Of a DNA stretch of 9,001 nucleotides, positions 7,271 to 9,001 are shown piece by piece. This DNA comes from Candidatus Kuenenia stuttgartensis (GTDB lineage Bacteria; Planctomycetota; Planctomycetia; Isosphaerales; Isosphaeraceae). How positions within the stretch are numbered: position 1 is the first letter of the stretch; every line of letters starts with the position of its first letter. The position numbers and the translations under genes were made by a program. The notes under the pieces were generated by a model that did no database searches, was not told the DNA's origin, and was given only the letters and a program-made list of their open reading frames with translations. The DNA lies in the NCBI GenBank assembly GCA_945872325.1, contig CAMBZY010000093.1:1-9001 (forward strand). Direction: 5' to 3'.

Positions 7271-7319
7271 TCGTTTTGTTGCGGGTTTGAAACACATTTA
7301 GACAAAAAAGGCCACGACG

Positions 7320-8138
7320 ATGAATCCGATGAACATTGCATTTGGTTTGATCACGGGCCTCTCACTGGGCCTGACCGGCGGTGGAGGGGCGATATTTGCG
7401 GTACCACTGCTGGTCTATGGCTCTGGCCTGCAAGCTCGCCAGGCCACAATTGTGTCGATTATTGCGGTCGGGGCCACTGCGTTTGCAGGGTTCTTGATCC
7501 GTTACCGAAAAAAACAGGTGGAATTGAAGCCGGGATTTGCATTTGCAGCCACTGGAATGCTGACAGCTCCGATTGGGAACAGGATTGGCGATCTATTGCC
7601 TGAATCGCTGGTCATGACTCTGTTTGGTGCAATCATGCTGATGGTCTCGGCACGCATGTGGAAATCAGCCAAAAAACCAGCCGATGCATTTATTGCATTA
7701 GACGACGGAGAAGGGGCAGGTGCAAGCTGCCCGCACGACCCTCAAGGCCGATTGCGAGTGACCAGCCGATGTGCTCGCCTTTTGGGGCTGACAGGCATGT
7801 CTGTGGGGCTTCTGACAGGCCTTTTCGGGATCGGTGGAGGGTTCGTGATTGTACCTTCACTGGTCCTGTTGGCCCACATGGATTTGAAAAATGCCGTGGG
7901 CACATCGCTTTTGGTGATCACGCTTGTGAGTATCTCAGCAATCGCAGGCGTTTACGTTTCAGGCGATCCTGTTCCGAGGGCAGTTGTGATTCAATTTCTG
8001 GTCGGTTCGCTGGTGGGAATGGGGCTTGGAACGGTTCTGTCGCGTCGTATTGGTGGGCCTCATCTGCAAAAAGGTTTCGCTTTGGCGATTCTGGGTGTGG
8101 CTGCCTGGGTGATCGCAAAAAATGTGGTTTTATCCTGA
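7320..8138 (+). CDS. TauE/SafE (TSUP) family sulfite/sulfur-anion exporter
   Basis: Inner-membrane permease of 272 residues with two homologous halves, as in the TSUP family: GLTGGGGAIFAVPLL (17-31) in the first half and GLFGIGGGFVIVPSL (167-181) in the second. About eight hydrophobic segments are evident. Members linked to sulfur metabolism export sulfite or related sulfonates, so here it probably removes sulfite or thiosulfate made by the upstream dioxygenase. The hydrophilic loop between the halves (about 113-152) contains C137 and C151 flanking HDPQGRLRVTSR. The start at 7320 is preceded by AAGG at 7308-7311 at good spacing; the ATG at 7329 is an alternative that would lose three residues. 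The gap to the upstream gene is 49 bp, with no terminator visible, so co-transcription is likely. Substrate is inferred from context only. Confidence 0.88.
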   Translation: MNPMNIAFGLITGLSLGLTGGGGAIFAVPLLVYGSGLQARQATIVSIIAVGATAFAGFLIRYRKKQVELKPGFAFAATGMLTAPIGNRIGDLLPESLVMTLFGAIMLMVSARMWKSAKKPADAFIALDDGEGAGASCPHDPQGRLRVTSRCARLLGLTGMSVGLLTGLFGIGGGFVIVPSLVLLAHMDLKNAVGTSLLVITLVSISAIAGVYVSGDPVPRAVVIQFLVGSLVGMGLGTVLSRRIGGPHLQKGFALAILGVAAWVIAKNVVLS

Positions 8139-8299
8139 TTGATCATGATTTTCATGCGGTCGGGCTACGATCCGACGAACTTGATCATTGAAAAACAGGT
8201 CGGGATCTGGCATGTTAGAGGATATCCGGTCATATCGCGGCCCCATGGCGGCGAATGCGATGTGGCTCATAAAATCACTTCAAGACGAGTCGCTTTCCC
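8139..8299. other. Gap between exporter and quinone oxidoreductase genes
   Basis: This 161-bp gap is longer than the others in the operon. It has no convincing promoter or terminator. Visible elements are a direct repeat TTGATCAT at 8139-8146 and 8181-8188; a short stem GTCGG/CCGAC at 8159-8163 and 8172-8176 without a T run; and GATAT/ATATC around six bases at 8221-8236, which shares GTCATATC with operator 2 but has its half-sites in everted orientation. The quinone oxidoreductase frame closes with TAA at 8270-8272, so that gene cannot begin earlier in this gap. Confidence 0.4.
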
Positions 8300-9001
8300 A
8301 TGATCAGCCCAGCAAGTTCTCAAAACACCCGCAACCATTTCAAAATTGTGATCCTGGGCGGAGGTACAGCGGGTCTGTCGGTGGCATCGCGATTGAAGCG
8401 AACTCTGCCTGCAAAAGACTTTGATGTGGCGATTGTCGAACCTTCGAGCACCCACGATTATCAGCCTCTTTGGACTCTGGTTGGTGGAGGGGTTTGCAAA
8501 AAGGAAGAAAGCCGTCGTCAGGAAGTGAATTATATCCCTGCCGGTGCGGCATGGATCAAGGAAAAAGTGGCTACAATTCAGCCTGACACAAATACAATCG
8601 TAACAGATTCTGGCAAGTCGATCACTTACGATTATCTGATTGTCGGGTTGGGCATAAAAATCATTTGGGATGGGATTCCGGGCCTGAAAGAAACGATTGG
8701 AAAAAACAAAGTCTGTTCCAATTACAGTTACGATATCGCTGAATATACCTGGGATTGTATTAAGAATTTCAAGGGCGGGACCGCGATATTCACCATGCCG
8801 GGGACTCCGGTGAAGTGTGGTGGTGCGCCTCAGAAAATCATGTATCTGGCCGACGATGCATTTCGGCGTCAGGGCGTGCGGGATAAATCTAAAGTGGTTT
8901 ATGTGACACCTCAAAAGCAGATCTTTGCGGTAGAGAAATATCGTAAAACGCTTGATGCCGTGATCGCCCGAAAAGGGCTTGAAATGCAATTTGGTCATGA
9001 G
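8300..9001 (+). CDS. sqr: Type II sulfide:quinone oxidoreductase (3' partial)
   Basis: FAD-dependent membrane-associated enzyme that oxidises sulfide, passing electrons to quinone and sulfane sulfur to a thiol acceptor. The first 234 residues are visible and the frame is open to the right edge. The FAD-binding loop KIVILGGGTAGLSVASRLKR (15-34) is followed by VEPSSTHDYQPLWTLVGGGV (46-65) and GTPVKCGGAPQKIMYLADD (168-186). C173 corresponds to the first catalytic cysteine of the human enzyme SQOR, whose equivalent stretch reads NTPVKCAGAPQKIMYL (from memory); the partner cysteine would lie beyond the window. The match to the mitochondrial type II subgroup is strong along the whole visible part. 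The ATG at 8300 is the first start after an in-frame stop at 8270-8272; no Shine-Dalgarno is seen. Its place after the dioxygenase and exporter genes completes a sulfide-to-sulfite pathway. Confidence 0.93.
   Translation, partial: MISPASSQNTRNHFKIVILGGGTAGLSVASRLKRTLPAKDFDVAIVEPSSTHDYQPLWTLVGGGVCKKEESRRQEVNYIPAGAAWIKEKVATIQPDTNTIVTDSGKSITYDYLIVGLGIKIIWDGIPGLKETIGKNKVCSNYSYDIAEYTWDCIKNFKGGTAIFTMPGTPVKCGGAPQKIMYLADDAFRRQGVRDKSKVVYVTPQKQIFAVEKYRKTLDAVIARKGLEMQFGHE

Noticed and set aside
8159..8176. GTCGG/CCGAC stem after the exporter gene as a terminator
   Set aside because: The stem has only five pairs with an eight-base loop and no T run follows, so it does not look like a rho-independent terminator.
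8188..8424. 78-codon plus-strand frame overlapping the start of sqr
   Set aside because: It runs out of frame across the FAD-binding N-terminus of the quinone oxidoreductase, has no recognisable motif, and its second half is simply the frame-shifted sqr sequence.
8267..8998. 243-codon minus-strand frame opposite sqr
   Set aside because: It mirrors the clearly coding sqr frame; the plus-strand product has unmistakable SQR motifs, so the antisense frame is a shadow.
1..9001. CRISPR array, tRNA, rRNA or insertion sequence
   Set aside because: No regularly spaced repeats, tRNA-like folds, rRNA stretches, transposase motifs or terminal inverted repeats were recognised by eye on either strand.

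Overview
The window reads as a bacterial chromosome segment of moderate GC content with two tightly packed plus-strand gene groups separated by one minus-strand gene of unknown function. The style suggests a planctomycete or a similar environmental bacterium: Shine-Dalgarno motifs are weak or absent, a protein with a planctomycete-type 'NAVKHGL' N-terminus is present, and the sulfide-oxidation genes include a quinone oxidoreductase of the mitochondrial type. This taxonomic guess rests on memory of families and is tentative.

Positions 1-3651 hold the end of a sugar/surface-polysaccharide group: a Gfo/Idh/MocA-type NAD(P)-dependent sugar dehydrogenase cut by the left edge, a multi-pass GT-C glycosyltransferase-like membrane protein, and a DegT/DnrJ/EryC1/StrS-type PLP sugar aminotransferase. 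Spacing is 1 and 12 nt, so they are probably co-transcribed. A 3-keto-sugar dehydrogenase plus an aminotransferase is the arrangement used to make amino-sugar nucleotides (WbpB/WbpE-like logic), and the membrane protein may transfer a lipid-linked sugar.

Positions 3603-5030 (minus strand) encode a 475-residue protein of unknown function that overlaps the aminotransferase tail-to-tail by 49 bp. A roughly 420-bp stretch follows (5031-5450). It has no convincing gene but contains inverted repeats and, at its right end, a strong sigma70-like promoter with a perfect palindrome between the -35 and -10 boxes.

From 5451 to the right edge is a sulfide/persulfide detoxification operon: an ArsR-family repressor, a CstB-like persulfide dioxygenase fused to two rhodanese domains (the first lacking its cysteine), a TauE/SafE-family sulfite or sulfur-anion exporter, and a type II sulfide:quinone oxidoreductase cut by the right edge. 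The inferred flow is as follows. The quinone oxidoreductase oxidises sulfide to persulfide. The dioxygenase/rhodanese oxidises persulfide to sulfite or thiosulfate. The TauE-like protein exports the product. The ArsR protein senses the state and binds the palindrome ATATCGT-N6-ACGATAT, which occurs both in its own promoter and again just before the dioxygenase gene. The content resembles the Staphylococcus cst operon, but with an ArsR-type regulator in place of the CsoR-type CstR and with no cstA.
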